Program-made: the position numbers and the translations under genes
Notes under the pieces: generated by a model
The model's database searches: none
Told to the model about the DNA's origin: nothing
The model's input: the letters and a program-made list of their open reading frames with translations, nothing else
Assembly: GCA_015179045.1 (NCBI GenBank)
Contig: WHUZ01000002.1
Location: 1 to 64,000 of the forward strand
Reading direction: 5' to 3'
Length of the DNA stretch: 64,000 nucleotides
DNA from: Kalaharituber pfeilii
Lineage: Eukaryota; Ascomycota; Pezizomycetes; Pezizales; Pezizaceae
Shown here: piece by piece, positions 50,090-60,840 of the stretch
Position numbering within the stretch: the stretch's first letter is position 1
How the letters are laid out: each line of letters opens with the position of its first letter

Positions 50090-51686
50090 CAGTGTTCCCT
50101 TGGCCTGGCCTGGCCGGCCTGGGCCATAGAAATCTAGGCCGGCCGTGAGGTCCGCCCGCGCCGGTCCAGGCCATTCAGGCTGCAGTGTGGGTTTAGTATA
50201 TAGTCAAGCGATACAAAAAAAAATTACTTACCTGAATCGGAACCTCTCCGGACAGGCAGATTCTGCCTGCCGCTCCCGGACCTCATCAGACGATAAACTT
50301 TACGCCATGACACTGGGACACAGGTACCAACATTGTGGGGTAGGTAGATCAAATGTTGGTACTTGTTACCAGCATTTAGTGATGCAAAATGGAGGCTGGG
50401 CATAGTCCATGCGAGAGGTCAGTGACCTGGTGTGGCAGCAGGGTATCCTCTCTCTTGAGAGGACAGTTTTGTAGGGAAAACAGCAGCGTTTCTCTTGGGG
50501 ACCTGGGTCAATAGCAATGTAGCCATAGCCTTTCAACCAAGGCATGCTATTGTAGCACTAAATGCTGGTAACGAGTAGTATTACTTACTGTACCAACACA
50601 AGCTTCAATGTTACAAGAAGCTTGGACCATTGTTTGAATTGTAGACCCCAATTCCAATCATTATAATTCATCCTAGATGGCTATTAACTACATCAACCGA
50701 ACCTACAGCGTCAATGTCTCAAGCTGCCAGATTGTGATCATTGCAAACGGCTGGATTATTGACCCATGGCCAAACGGCACCAGCTGGATTATCAACTTCA
50801 CATATCCTAGTGTTTTTTTTAGGTCCCTGCCATAGGCTTGTAGCTTGTATGCGGGGTTATGTGAATAAAATTATTTGAACAGAGCAATATCATACCAATC
50901 TTTCTAGCGAAGAAGCAGAGCGCTTTGCTTACTTTCAAGCCTGTAAAGCGGCGCAGCTCATCCAGCAGTTTCAAAATTGCCAGGCTTTGCAGGATATCCT
51001 GAAGCTTTTACTACCTACTCCTGCACCTCAATTGCACACCCTCAAAATGCTCCGCACTGCAAATGAATAAGCTCTTGTGCATCTGGAGTGGTGTACTCCA
51101 AATGTAACATCCTAAGGGCAAGAGACACCTCAAGACGAAGCCTACTAGCAGTGTGACAGGAACTGATAAGCGAGTAATATCACAGAGTGAGGAACTACAG
51201 GAAACCCAAGATTTCATTTTTGTTTCTTCATCTGCTCATCAATTCAGATCTATTTTTCCATTACTTTTCCATTTTTCATTTTTTACTTGATTGGGTAATC
51301 ATGCATTCAAACTAGTAGATCACAGCATTGGCCGATATTTGGTAGCTAGTAGGCCGGTACGCACTTACGTCACTAGTCAAATTAAAACTTGTCTTGCCAT
51401 ATGCCTGTACCAACAATTGATCATACCTACCCCACAATGTTGGTACCTGTGTCACAGTGTCATGGCGTAGAGTTTATCGTCTGATGAGGTCCGGGAGCGG
51501 CAGGCAGAATCTGCCTGTCCGGAGAGGTTCCGTTAAATTCGTGTCCAAGTAACCTGAAGGTGGCCCCTCGTAACCAGCCTGAAATTGCTTGAACGGCCTA
51601 AATGGCCTAAATGGCCTGGGCGGCCTGGACCGGCCTGGACCGGCCTGGACCGGCCTGGTCGGCGGCCTGGCCGGTTGGGAACACTG
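50090..51686. mobile_element. hAT-type element with GGCC-rich ends and nested MULE-like element
   Basis: CAGTGTTCCC at the left and GGGAACACTG at the right. The octamers CTGGTAAT (50082-50089) and CTGGCAAT (51687-51694) differ at one base. The ends carry many GGCCTGG units able to form hairpins. No transposase. Confidence 0.85.
50238..51532. mobile_element. MULE-like element, copy 2
   Basis: Same 120-bp ends (CGGAACCTCTCCGGACAGGC) as 34851-36240 and same internal sequence. The hAT relative at 60841-61668 shows a stretch of host sequence missing around this insertion, so no clean target duplication exists. Confidence 0.75.
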
Positions 51687-51801
51687 CTGGCAATATCACA
51701 GCATGCCTAAGATGCCCTCTTAGGACATTGCTCAATTGAGTTCACACTGTTGCAAAGTGAAGTCCGGAATATCGGCCACTGGGCGGGCCATTTGCTGGGC
51801 T

Positions 51802-51859
51802 TTTTTTTTTTTTTTTTTTTGTCACGTTACCCCGCTTGCAGATGCTCGCCATGGCAGGG
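51802..51859 (-). mobile_element. Ultra-short tail-B insertion
   Basis: Sense start CCTGCCATGGCGAGCATC. CATTTGCTGGGCT at 51789-51801 and 51860-51872. Confidence 0.9.
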
Positions 51860-52272
51860 CATTTGCTGGGCTGCTTACCGGACCACTCATTGGGCCACTC
51901 ATTGGGCCGCTCATTCGGGCGGCCACTACAGCCGCTGGATGTTACCCACAGGGGTCGGCTGGTGCGAATGACAGGGTGTGATAAAGTAGGCTGTTGATTA
52001 GTACACTTCGAGCTTGCCGCTTGACACTGCCGGAATTGCCACTCATCGAATTCAGCTGCTGACGAGCTGAGAACGTGTTGTTTACAGCTCAACGTAACAG
52101 GTATGGCAGGACCTCTCGGCGGTGCGATATGCTGCAGAATGAGCACTGTTAACAGGTATGGCAGCCCCTCTCGCCGGCACGCGATATGGCAACATGAGTT
52201 CAACTTAACAGGTATGGTATGCCCTCTCGACGGCGCTCGATATGCTATAGAATGAGCTCTGTTAACAGGTAT

Positions 52273-52734
52273 TTTTTTTTTTTTTTTTTTTTATATCATT
52301 TATCGCATGCCGCCCTAAGGGCTATGGCGATGTTATGCTAAATAAATAAAAGAAGGTTAAAAAACCACAACAGAAACATTCCCGCCTAAAAACACCAATC
52401 CTAACCCCACTATCCGTTCTGACTTAACTACATGTGATACCCGCGGACTCTTCACTATCGCGGGTGGCGCCCGGTACAATCCCCTACTCCCGTCCTCTCT
52501 CCGGCTCATACCGGACCGACTTCAGCCATCGCCCGCTAAGTCTCACCTTGTCAACCTCCATTTCCTTGTCCAAGTACACCACCACCGAACTCGTCTTCTT
52601 GCCCTCCCCTTCCAAAATCGTCTTCCTCCTCAGCCAGCGAATCCCGGTTATCCTTCCCAAATCCCGGTTCGCGGCTTCCAGCCACGCCTTCACCTTTCCC
52701 AAATCCTTCCGCAAGGCGATTCCGTGTATGACGA
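52273..52734 (-). mobile_element. ORF1-only element, 5'-truncated, tail A
   Basis: Minus-strand protein IVIHGIALRKDLGKVKAWLE, RITGIRWLRRKTILEGEGKK and VRLSGRWLKSVRYEPERGRE, then stop, 3' UTR, tail A (loop TTA) and poly-A. TGTTAACAGGTAT at 52260-52272 and 52735-52747. The frame is open to the 5' truncation. Confidence 0.92.
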
Positions 52735-52989
52735 TGTTAACAGGTATGGCAGCCCCTCTCGCCGGCACGCGATATGGCAACGTGAGCTCAACTTAACAGG
52801 TATGGCATGCCCTCTCGACGGCGCTCGATATGCCAGAGAATGAGCACTGTTAACAGGCATGGCCGGCCCTCTCGACGGCGCTCGATATGCTACAGAATGA
52901 GCACTGTTAACAGGTATGGCAGGTCCCTCTCGACGGCGCGATATGCTGCAGAACAATTTCTTTTAACATGTATAGCAGCCCCTCTTGAC

Positions 52990-53610
52990 TTAGACCCGGC
53001 ACAAACACAGAAGAAGAGGAAGAGAAAAGACGGGAAAAAAGTTTCCTCTTCCCCGGCGGCACTCCCAGCTGCCCCCACCACATCGACCCCCGACCCACAG
53101 ACGAACCCCGGGCCCCGCCCCCGCACCCGACCCCAGACATCACCTCCGCGCCCCAGAACCAGATCTCCGACCAGCAACTACGGCATTGTCGTTCACGGCA
53201 TTGCATTGAGAAAAGACCTAGACAAGGTTAGGAGATGGCTGGAGACAGCAAACAAGGAAATAGGCCAAACGAGAGGAATCAGGTGGTTAAGAAAAAAGGC
53301 AATGCTAGCGGAGGAAGGCAAAAAGACGAGCTCCGTGGTACTATACCTGGAGACACAGATAGACGTCGAGAAAGTTAAACTCGGGGGAAGATGGTTGCGA
53401 GCGGAGGTCTACGAGCCGAGCAGAGGAAGGAAATAGGAAGGCTTGGTAGACCCCTCCTACACCCGCATCACGGAGGACTAGCGGGCAATACCTGTACTTA
53501 AAGTTCATCTTCTTTTTTCTTTTAGATATAACACGTTCTCTACAATATATAAACCTCGCCATAGCCCATTGGGCGGCATGCGAGTAATGAAATAAAAAAA
53601 AAAAAAAAAA
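52990..53610 (+). mobile_element. ORF1-only element, 5'-truncated, tail A
   Basis: AGCCCCTCTTGAC at 52977-52989 and 53611-53623. A Pro/Thr/Ser-rich linker precedes IVVHGIALRKDLDKVRRWLE, GIRWLRKKAMLAEEGKKTSS and LGGRWLRAEVYEPSRGRK, ending at 53436. The 3' UTR has tail A (loop ATT) and poly-A. The truncation point differs from that of 52273-52734. Confidence 0.92.
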
Positions 53611-53730
53611 AGCCCCTCTTGACGGCGCGATGTATGGTGGAATAAGCTATGTGGACAGGTATGGCAACTCTTCTCCATGCGTCGAGATGCAGTGCACCGA
53701 GCAGAATTTGACAGGTATATTCATAGCAGG

Positions 53731-53938
53731 CTGTTGCAGTGAGATGTGGCAAAACCGGCTATGTTATGTGCAGAGGTTAGAGAAGTGGAATGATAGATAA
53801 TGACATAGCATGCTGGGATGATAAAAGAGCGCCTGTATATAGATCACAATCGCTACAAATACATAATCAGTTGTCAAAATAAGCGTGGCATTTACAGTAA
53901 ATAGCACTGTCATAGTTGATGGCTTACTTTAGTAGCAA
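53731..53938. other. Unassigned sequence
   Basis: No gene or recognised repeat. Confidence 0.35.
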
Positions 53939-53953
53939 GCCAATTTGCAGTAT

Positions 53954-54005
53954 TTTTTTTTTTTTATATCACATGACCCCGCTTGTAGCTGTTCGCCATG
54001 GCAGG
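53954..54005 (-). mobile_element. Ultra-short tail-B insertion
   Basis: Sense start CCTGCCATGGCGAACAGC. GCCAATTTGCAGTAT at 53939-53953 and 54006-54020. Total 52 bp. Confidence 0.92.
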
Positions 54006-54177
54006 GCCAATTTGCAGTATATGGCCTTACATTTGTATGGGTCCCTATGCTGACCATGAGAGTAGGCATGCCGTGATGTCGAAAGGTATTATTCAGTGTA
54101 CCCTGGGAGCAGAGAGTGAATTTGCGCCAGAGGTAATAGGGCGTAGTGAGTAGGCGCATCATGTGTAGAGGGGGGCA

Positions 54178-54232
54178 ATTTTTTTTTTTTTTATTTTTTT
54201 ATTTCATTACTCGCATGCCGCCTGACAATGCA
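54178..54232 (-). mobile_element. Tail-A insertion truncated inside its hairpin
   Basis: Poly-T, then antisense of GGCGGCATGCGAGTAATGAAAT-type sequence, ending at the distal hairpin stem. The 5' truncation falls at the hairpin. GCAATTT occurs on both sides. Confidence 0.65.
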
Positions 54233-54345
54233 ATTTCTTAAATACGCCAGGTGCTCTGTGGCACAATGCAATTTCTTAATTACGCCGGGCGCTGTGGGGT
54301 GGAATGTCAAGTTTCTAAATACGCCCAAGGCGCTGTGGGCGCTCA
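54225..54345. repeat. Tandem repeat of about 40 bp
   Basis: CAATGCAATTTCTTAA(A/T)TACGCC and GCGCTGTGGGG-like parts repeat about three times. Confidence 0.65.
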
Positions 54346-54999
54346 GGGCAATTGCCGCGCCCAGGGCGAGGCAGTTGCGCCCGGCCGAAAAGCGCTAAGC
54401 ATGCATAATATGTGCAACATGACCAGAGGTCAAAAGTGAAGTAGGTTGACATTTGTCGAAAAGTCTTCAGAACAATTGTATGGGTTTTACACACAAAAAT
54501 ACGACACACGTAATTTCAACTGTATACAAGTCAACAAACTATTGCATAATTACCATGCAACAGCCATAACAGCGAAGCTAATCTGGCATACTTCTAACTA
54601 ATAACAGGAGCTGTCCTTTTGTTATTTATCCCACTCTTCCTGAGGTTTTTCACCTTGTTTGTACATTCATCGCGTACAATAATGATTCTGACGCACAGAA
54701 CTTGAGTAGTTTCTTGATTGTGAATTTTATAACTGACATCTTCATTTTGAATTGTATGCAGACTTTAGCAGGTGATTCAAGGCTGTGTGACTGGGAAATG
54801 GAGTTCTGTATGGTTGCAAAAGTAAGTTGGTTGAAAAACAAAGAATTAAAGCATGTTACTCTCTGAAGCATGTAGGAAACTACAGAAAATGCGTGTGGAA
54901 TAACAAGTATTACATAACTAACAGGTCAACTCTATTCTAGCAACTATCCTTGCCACGTTGTATGCAACTTTTTGCGCTTCTGAAGACTTACCCTTACCC
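54346..54999. other. Unassigned AT-rich sequence
   Basis: No gene, tail or terminal repeat recognised. Confidence 0.4.
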
Positions 55000-56605
55000 C
55001 CGAGTACATGTCATTACTACTTGCTTTTATCCACCACTTGCCGATGCTTTTTATATACATATTTCTGAAATTGTTTAGTTTCATAGGTACAAGAAGTCGT
55101 ATACAGTACTTATAATAGTGAAAAATAGAAGCAGTACTTACAGAATATAAAGCAGCAGGTATAGGACCTCGTAAATCTTCAAGGTTATATTGACAGTTCT
55201 CACAAGCATAGTATTTTGCTGCATACCAAAATTGTTCAATATTATTCAACTCACAATAAAACTTTGGATAAAAAATTATAAGCTGATTTGCTGCTTCTAA
55301 TTTTTCTTGCAGTCATCCTTTTTGAGCTTGAAAGTCTAGTTGCATAGTTAAAACAGTATATGGATAACAACCACCAGGAAGTAATGGGTTACAACCTGAA
55401 CAATTGTAAGTAGTAGGACATTCAAGAAGAAATTTGAATCTATCAGATCTTCTATCTCGCCATAGCTCTCTCTCTCGTAATACTTGCTCTATACCTTTAA
55501 GTTTTCTACATAGTTCTACTACTAGATGGTTATTAGAGAATACTATAGGCTATGGCCTGTCACGGCCCGCTCCCTACAGTCTCCGTACACTAAGCCACGA
55601 CCGCCGGCAAGCCACGACCGCCAGCAAGCCATGACCACCAGCAAGCCATGACCGTATAGTCCGCTTGCTAGTATATCCCGCCTGCCAGTACGACCCGCCG
55701 GCTAGTATAGCCCGCCGGCTAGTATAGCCCGCCTGCTAGTAGAGCCCGCCTGCCAGTACAGCTCGCCTGCTAGTATAGCCCGCTCACCAGTACAGCCTGC
55801 CTGCTAGTATCGCCGCCTGCCAGTATCGCCCGCCTGCCATGAAAACTCTGCCTTCGCTACTCTGTTCTTACTGCTGCCCTCGTCGCTGCTTCTACCTTTG
55901 TATTATGCTTCTTAGGTAATAAACCTATCATGTATATATAGGCTCTATCTTGCCCTCATGTAAATAGTTCCTTCTCTCCTTGTCTGTTGTCTTGTCTCCT
56001 TAATAGACCCATATGGTTCCTCGCAGTCTATATGTTCTTGTTATTCTTGTCAATCCCTAGATCCAATTCAGTACTTGGTCTTCTCTGCCTTTTCACCATA
56101 GCCTGCCATCGCCGTTGAACTGGAACCGCTGAACTGCTCCTGTCAACCCTCTCCTGTCAAGTTTGTCAGGCCTCTGCCATTCAGCGCTTGCAAAACTACT
56201 GTTACCCTGAACCGGTCGTATCCCTTAGCAGCACCAGCTTGCCGCCGCGTGACATGGCCATTGTTTTGCATGAATAATATCTTCATGCATTTTTGGTTGC
56301 TTTCCTCCTAGGCTGAGATTCATGCGAGTAGCAATTAGTGCATCAGAAGCAAAAGAGCAATAATTAGAAGTATTGTCGAAAGCAAAGAGAGCTTGAGAAT
56401 TAGGAAAAGCTTTTCAAAAAATTGATAAAGCAATAGTAATTACTTACTCTACTATTTTATCTCTATTCCAATAGTTGTCTTTACTAGTCTTATGATATTT
56501 AACTACTTCCCATAATGGCTTTCTATTTCTTCTTAGCTACTTTATATCTGCTTCTAGTTCTGAGTCTAGAATCTTTTCCAAAAGACGAAGAATTCCTCCT
56601 GGTAT
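55000..56605 (-). pseudogene. TA-target DDE transposase split by a solo LTR
   Basis: From 56600 leftwards the catalytic region reads KDNYWNRDKIVE and NSQALFAFDNTSNYCSFASD (FAFDN is the expected Asp block), then RMNLSLGGKQPKMHEDI. After the LTR (55558-56254) the C-terminal part continues with the equivalents of 45196-45783: GIEQVLRERELWRDRRSD, FYPKFYCELNNIEQFW and QYNLEDLRGPIPAALYSV. Several stops are present. This gives the only view of the N-terminal half of this transposase in the window. Confidence 0.75.
55558..56254 (+). mobile_element. Solo LTR with 5-bp duplication
   Basis: Starts TGTCACGGCCCGC and ends GCCGCCGCGTGACA. TGGCC at 55553-55557 and 56255-56259. It contains the 17-19-bp minisatellite (CCCGCCTGC units, 55650-55835) also found at the 11.5-kb MULE. 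A polypyrimidine-rich 3' part follows. No internal retroelement coding sequence, hence solo. Confidence 0.9.
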
Positions 56606-56842
56606 TGTTACGGGTTCACCGTGACCATAGTGTAGGCGGCCAGTGGAGCGCGTGAAAAGCGAAAAATACAAGCGCATACGAAATGCGCATATGCGACGTA
56701 AGCGACATGTGACAGCCGGAAAGGCGCCGCAGTCGCATAATGAGTACTATATGAGCTACGCAGAGGACTAGCGAGTATCGCTAGTCAAGTGTCTTTTTGA
56801 CCTAGCGGACGGTAACTTTCTGCATTTACCACCTCCGTAACA
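56606..56842 (+). mobile_element. LTR, family TGTTACGG, without target duplication
   Basis: Starts TGTTACGGGTTCACC and ends CCTCCGTAACA. Related to 29635-29809. The left flank is transposase and the right flank LINE, with no matching 5-mers, so a rearrangement or an LTR-element end is likely. Confidence 0.7.
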
Positions 56843-59800
56843 GGGGGAGGGACCGCATATGAGAGGCTGAAAAGGTGGAAGAGGTCCCTAGAGAAAGAGG
56901 TGAGAGTGGGGAGGAGGAGCAAGAGGTGGTGGACGGAAGAGATAGAGGAGATGAGGAAAGAAGTCAACAGGCTGGCACGGGGGGGATAGAGGCTAGAGCG
57001 AGATTGACGGAGGGGGAGAGGGTGAGGGGTTGGAAGGCGGCAGTGCAAAGGATGAAGTGGAAGATCCGGGAGGAGAAGAAGAAGTGCTGGAGGGAGTTCG
57101 TAGAAGAGGAAGGGTATAGCGACCCGTGGAGGGTGGTGAGGGTGGCACCGTGGCAAAGAACCCTTTCGGAGGAAAGGAGAGGATAGGAAGGTTGAAAGAT
57201 GAGGAGGGGAGGGAGTTGGAGGGGGACAGAGAGAAGGTGAGGGCACTGGTAGAGAGGAATTTTGCATGGAGGGAAGAGGGGGAGGCAGAGGCAGGGGAGG
57301 AGGTGAGGGAGGGGGAAGCGAAGGAGGAGGGGGATGAGAGGGAGAGGGAGCGAGTAGAAGGAGAAGTGAGGGCTGCGTTGCAGGGTACCAAAAACAATTT
57401 GGCACTGAGACCCGACGGAATTGGATACCGATTGATTAAAGCTGCCCTGAAGACTCCCATCGGGGATGAGTTAGTGAGGAAGATCGCTGAAGACTGGATC
57501 CGGAACAGGACACTGGCAGAGTGGAGAGAGATGAGGGTCATCATGATACCGAAGTCGGGCAAGAACATCAAGACGGCGAAAGCGTAGAGGCCAATCAACC
57601 TGATCAATTGTATCAGGAAGATCGGGGAGAAAGTCATGGCCAGCAGGCTGCAGAAAGAAGACCGACTCTTCCACAGGCTCCAGCTGGAAGCATGCAAGGG
57701 GAAGAATACGATCCAAGTGATATCGAAGGTGGTAACAAAGGTGCAGAGGTGCCTGCACAGGGGGGGAAGAGCAGCGTAGGTGACAGCGGATGTTAAAGGA
57801 GGCTTTAATATCATGAGGAAGGAGGCAGTCCTGAGAAGGATTGAGGAGAGGGGGAGCGAGAGAGTGAGAAAGAAGCGGAGGTGGCTGGAGGAGTTTATGG
57901 GAGGCAGGGAGGTCGGAGTGTAGTAGGACAGCGAGGAGAAAGGAAGAGGCAGGTCAAACGTGGGGGTTCCGCAAGGGTCACCACTGTCATCGGTCATCTT
58001 CCTCATCTTCATGGCACCCACTATTGAGAAGATAGAGAGAAGGCTGAGGGGGGTGGCAATGGGGACAGAGGTAGAAGTGCCATCGTATGTTGACGACCTG
58101 GCAGCAACGATCCTAGACTGGCACGGGTACTGGGATATGGGGCGGCTCAGGGAGAAAGTGAAGGTAGCGATGGTGGAGGTAGCGGAGGAAGACTAGATCC
58201 CGCTGGAGGAGTCGAAGTGAGAGATGATAACCTTCGGGGTAGGAAGGAGGTGGAAGAAAGAGGGGGAGATGCTAAAGTGGTTAGGGGTCATCTTCGATAA
58301 GAACTTGACTTTTGGTGCACATTGGCGAAACAGGCTGAGCCGAGTGCGGAGGCTGGCGGGAGCTCTCTCAGGACTGGGCAACCGGAACTGGGGGATGTCT
58401 CCACGCAGCTGGAGGCAAGCCTACACGGGGATGGTGAGGGCGGTTGCAATGTGGGGAAGCGAGATCGGGTGGAGGGGACAGAAGGAATGGAGGAAGCAGA
58501 TGGAGAGAGTCCAGCTACAGGTGTTGAAGAAGGCGGCTGGAGGAGGGAGAGAAGCGAGGGTAGGAGGGGTGAGTGCAGTATGTGAGGTGGAGGACGTGGA
58601 GGCGGTCGTGGATGGGGTGTAGGTGAGGGCGATCGTCTGGGAAGTGGAAGCACCATCGGAACTAGCGGATGCCCGATGGACTTCAGGCCGGAGAATGAGA
58701 AGAGGGAAGAGAAAGTGTTGGACTGGAAAGACTGGGGAATGCAGTGGGCACTGGGAAAAGAAGATGGGTATGAGGTGGTGTTGGACCACTGGCAGAGCCA
58801 GTGGTCTAGGTTCTCAGAAGAGGGGGAGGAGATCTCGTGTGGGGGGAGTGTGAGAAGGGGCAGGTGGAAGTGGTGGAGAGGTGGAAAGGAGAAGTGGAGA
58901 CGAGGGGGGAGTGGGAAGTTACGATCGGGGAAGCCGGAAGAGAAAGGGCGGTCCTTTTCTCTGATGGCAGCAAGATCGAGGACAGCAAGGTGGGAGCAGG
59001 AGTGTGGGAGAGGTTGGCAGCGGTGGTGGAGGTGGTGGGGAGAGCGGCGAAGGTGTTCGATAGGGAGGTGAGGGGAGTGAGAAAGGTGCTGGAGAGTGTA
59101 GAGGAGGAGGTCCCTGTACTGATCTGTTTAGACTCTGAGGCTGCCATCATGGCAATCCAGAAGGCAGGCAGGGAGAGAAAGGGAAAAACCGAGGATGTGA
59201 GGAGAGTGGTGGATGCCGTGGTGAGGAGGAAGAAGAAGGGAGGGGACGCGAAACTGGTATAGGTCAAGGCTCATATCGGAATCGCGGGGAATAAGAAGGC
59301 TGATGAGTGGGTGAAGAAGGGGACGGCGGTGGAAGGGAAAGAGGTGGCCACCGGGAGTGGGGTGCGCCAGAGATTGAAGGTGTGGAGGAAGGAGAGGAGG
59401 GAGGTGGAAGGTTTTGAGAAGGGGAAAGTAATGGAGTGGAATAGGACAGCGGTGTCCAATTTCATAGCATTGCGACTGGAGAAAGGAAGATGCAGAGTGT
59501 GGTTGAAGAGGATGGGAGCGGCAGAATCGGAGAAGTGCGGCTGCGGGGAGGCACAGACGGGGGCGCACCTAACCTTCTAGTGCAGTCAGCAGAGGTTCCG
59601 CCCAGAGGGCTTTAGAGAATGGGGGGATATGAAGAAGAACTGGAAAACGACAGCAGAGAATGGAGAGGAGTGGGATGAGTTGGAAAGGTTCTTCTCCGGG
59701 ATCAGGTTCTAGGGCGCCGTGTGATTTGCCATCGGGGAAGTTTGCTTGCCGGGGAAGTTTACTTAGTTTGCTTGCCGGGGTGCGAAAGTATGGAGAAGAT

Positions 59801-59859
59801 GGGAGGGGGGAGTGTCACGGCTTGGCGTGCCATGGCGGCAGAGGGAAGCTGATTACTAG
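56843..59859 (+). pseudogene. LINE ORF2, decayed (RT-RNase H), no poly-A tail
   Basis: Aligns with LINE-B from upstream of its truncation point through RT (IGYRLIKAALKTPIGDELVR, VPQGSPLSSVIFLIFM, YVDDLAATILDW) to RNase H (FSDGSKIEDSKVGAGVWE) and the C-terminal knuckle. Stops are TAG/TGA at places where LINE-B has TGG or CAG (57585, 57777, 57920-57925, 58192, 58218). Most differences are G to A or C to T. The end (about 59712-59859) is the non-poly-A tail shared with 36560-36690. 56843-57120 shows the endonuclease-RT linker absent from the 9554 copy. Confidence 0.85.
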
Positions 59860-60029
59860 TATGGTTGGGGACATCTGTACGCGGAGTAGGGGCGACATTT
59901 GGTTCGATGACTAAGCACTCCATTTACATGGGTACATGCACGTTCTGCCCGATAGTATGTATGCAGCGAGTTTGAAGGTATTCTTCCGCTCCATCGTTCT
60001 CCCACAGCTCTACCAGCTCTACCGCTTCT

Positions 60030-60145
60030 ACCACTCTACAACTCCCACTGCCCGCACTGCTGCTACTGCTGCAACTGCTCACACTGCTGCTACTGCTCGC
60101 ACTGCTGCTACTGCTCGCACTACTGTTGCTGCTTCTACCGCCCGA
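60030..60145. repeat. CTGCTACTGCTCGCA microsatellite
   Basis: A period of about 21 bp made of CTGCTACTGCTCGCACTGCT; the open frame across it is an Ala/Thr-rich artefact. Confidence 0.8.
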
Positions 60146-60840
60146 TCACACTGTCACACTCTACATATCCTAGCCTAGCTGTAAACTTGCATATATCTAT
60201 TGCATTAGTCGCACACAACATAAAACCAAGTAGTAAAGGGGTATTGCATAAGAGATGTACTAGTACATGCTCTATTCCATTTTTAGTTAGCTGCTTTCCC
60301 TTTTTAGCTAGACTACTACCAGTACTGGATAGGATACGATCTGCGGATAGGAAGCGACCGGGATTAGGGTACCCTCCCCCAATTACCAACGCAGTCAATA
60401 TTTCATTGAATAGTAAATACATATATGAGATGCTGTGAGTATGGGCCAAATTGAGTGCGCTGATTCTAAATCTACAGTCAAAAGAACGAAAAAGCTACAT
60501 CTAAAGTATCTACAATTTTATACACCTCACTACCTTGCAGAATACCCCCCTCCAGCATTCACGAGCTCATACTCATCTTACAGCATTGCACCCACTAGTA
60601 CATTGCTGGCAGTGGTGCCTCCAGTGTTATAGTATGATAAGAGATTAGCAGAAGCTCAAGGCTTGCACTGTAGCACTGTACGTACCTTCTTATATAGAGC
60701 CTAAATCTATTTTTTAGTCCAAATCAGTGACTTCAAGCACATCACCTCTGGATTGTGACTTCAGCAACTTCCATTCTAACCTAGCTGGCTGCGAATTGAC
60801 TTCTATAGATCTAGGAGCTCATGTAGATGCTGCACGGTGC

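Larger units (their letters stand above)
49500..51950. repeat. Foldback element interrupted by a hAT element
   Basis: 49623-49672 (AATTGAGCAATATCCTAAGA, GGCATGCTGTGAT) is the inverse of 51690-51741. Weaker inverse similarity continues outwards (CCTAATGAGTGG against CCACTCATTGG). The arms flank the hAT element 50090-51686 and hold degenerate ATATTG-rich direct repeats at 49700-50060. Confidence 0.65.
52080..53730. repeat. Tandem array of about 55-60-bp units, orientation 2
   Basis: Units AACAGGTATGGCAGCCCCTC, GCGCGATATGCTACAGAATG. Two ORF1-only elements are inserted in it. At least eight units are recognisable, with sequence variation. Reverse orientation relative to 44170-44530. Confidence 0.82.

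Noticed and set aside
60019..60178. Ala/Thr-rich peptide gene
   Set aside because: The frame is created by the CTGCTACTGCTCGCA microsatellite.
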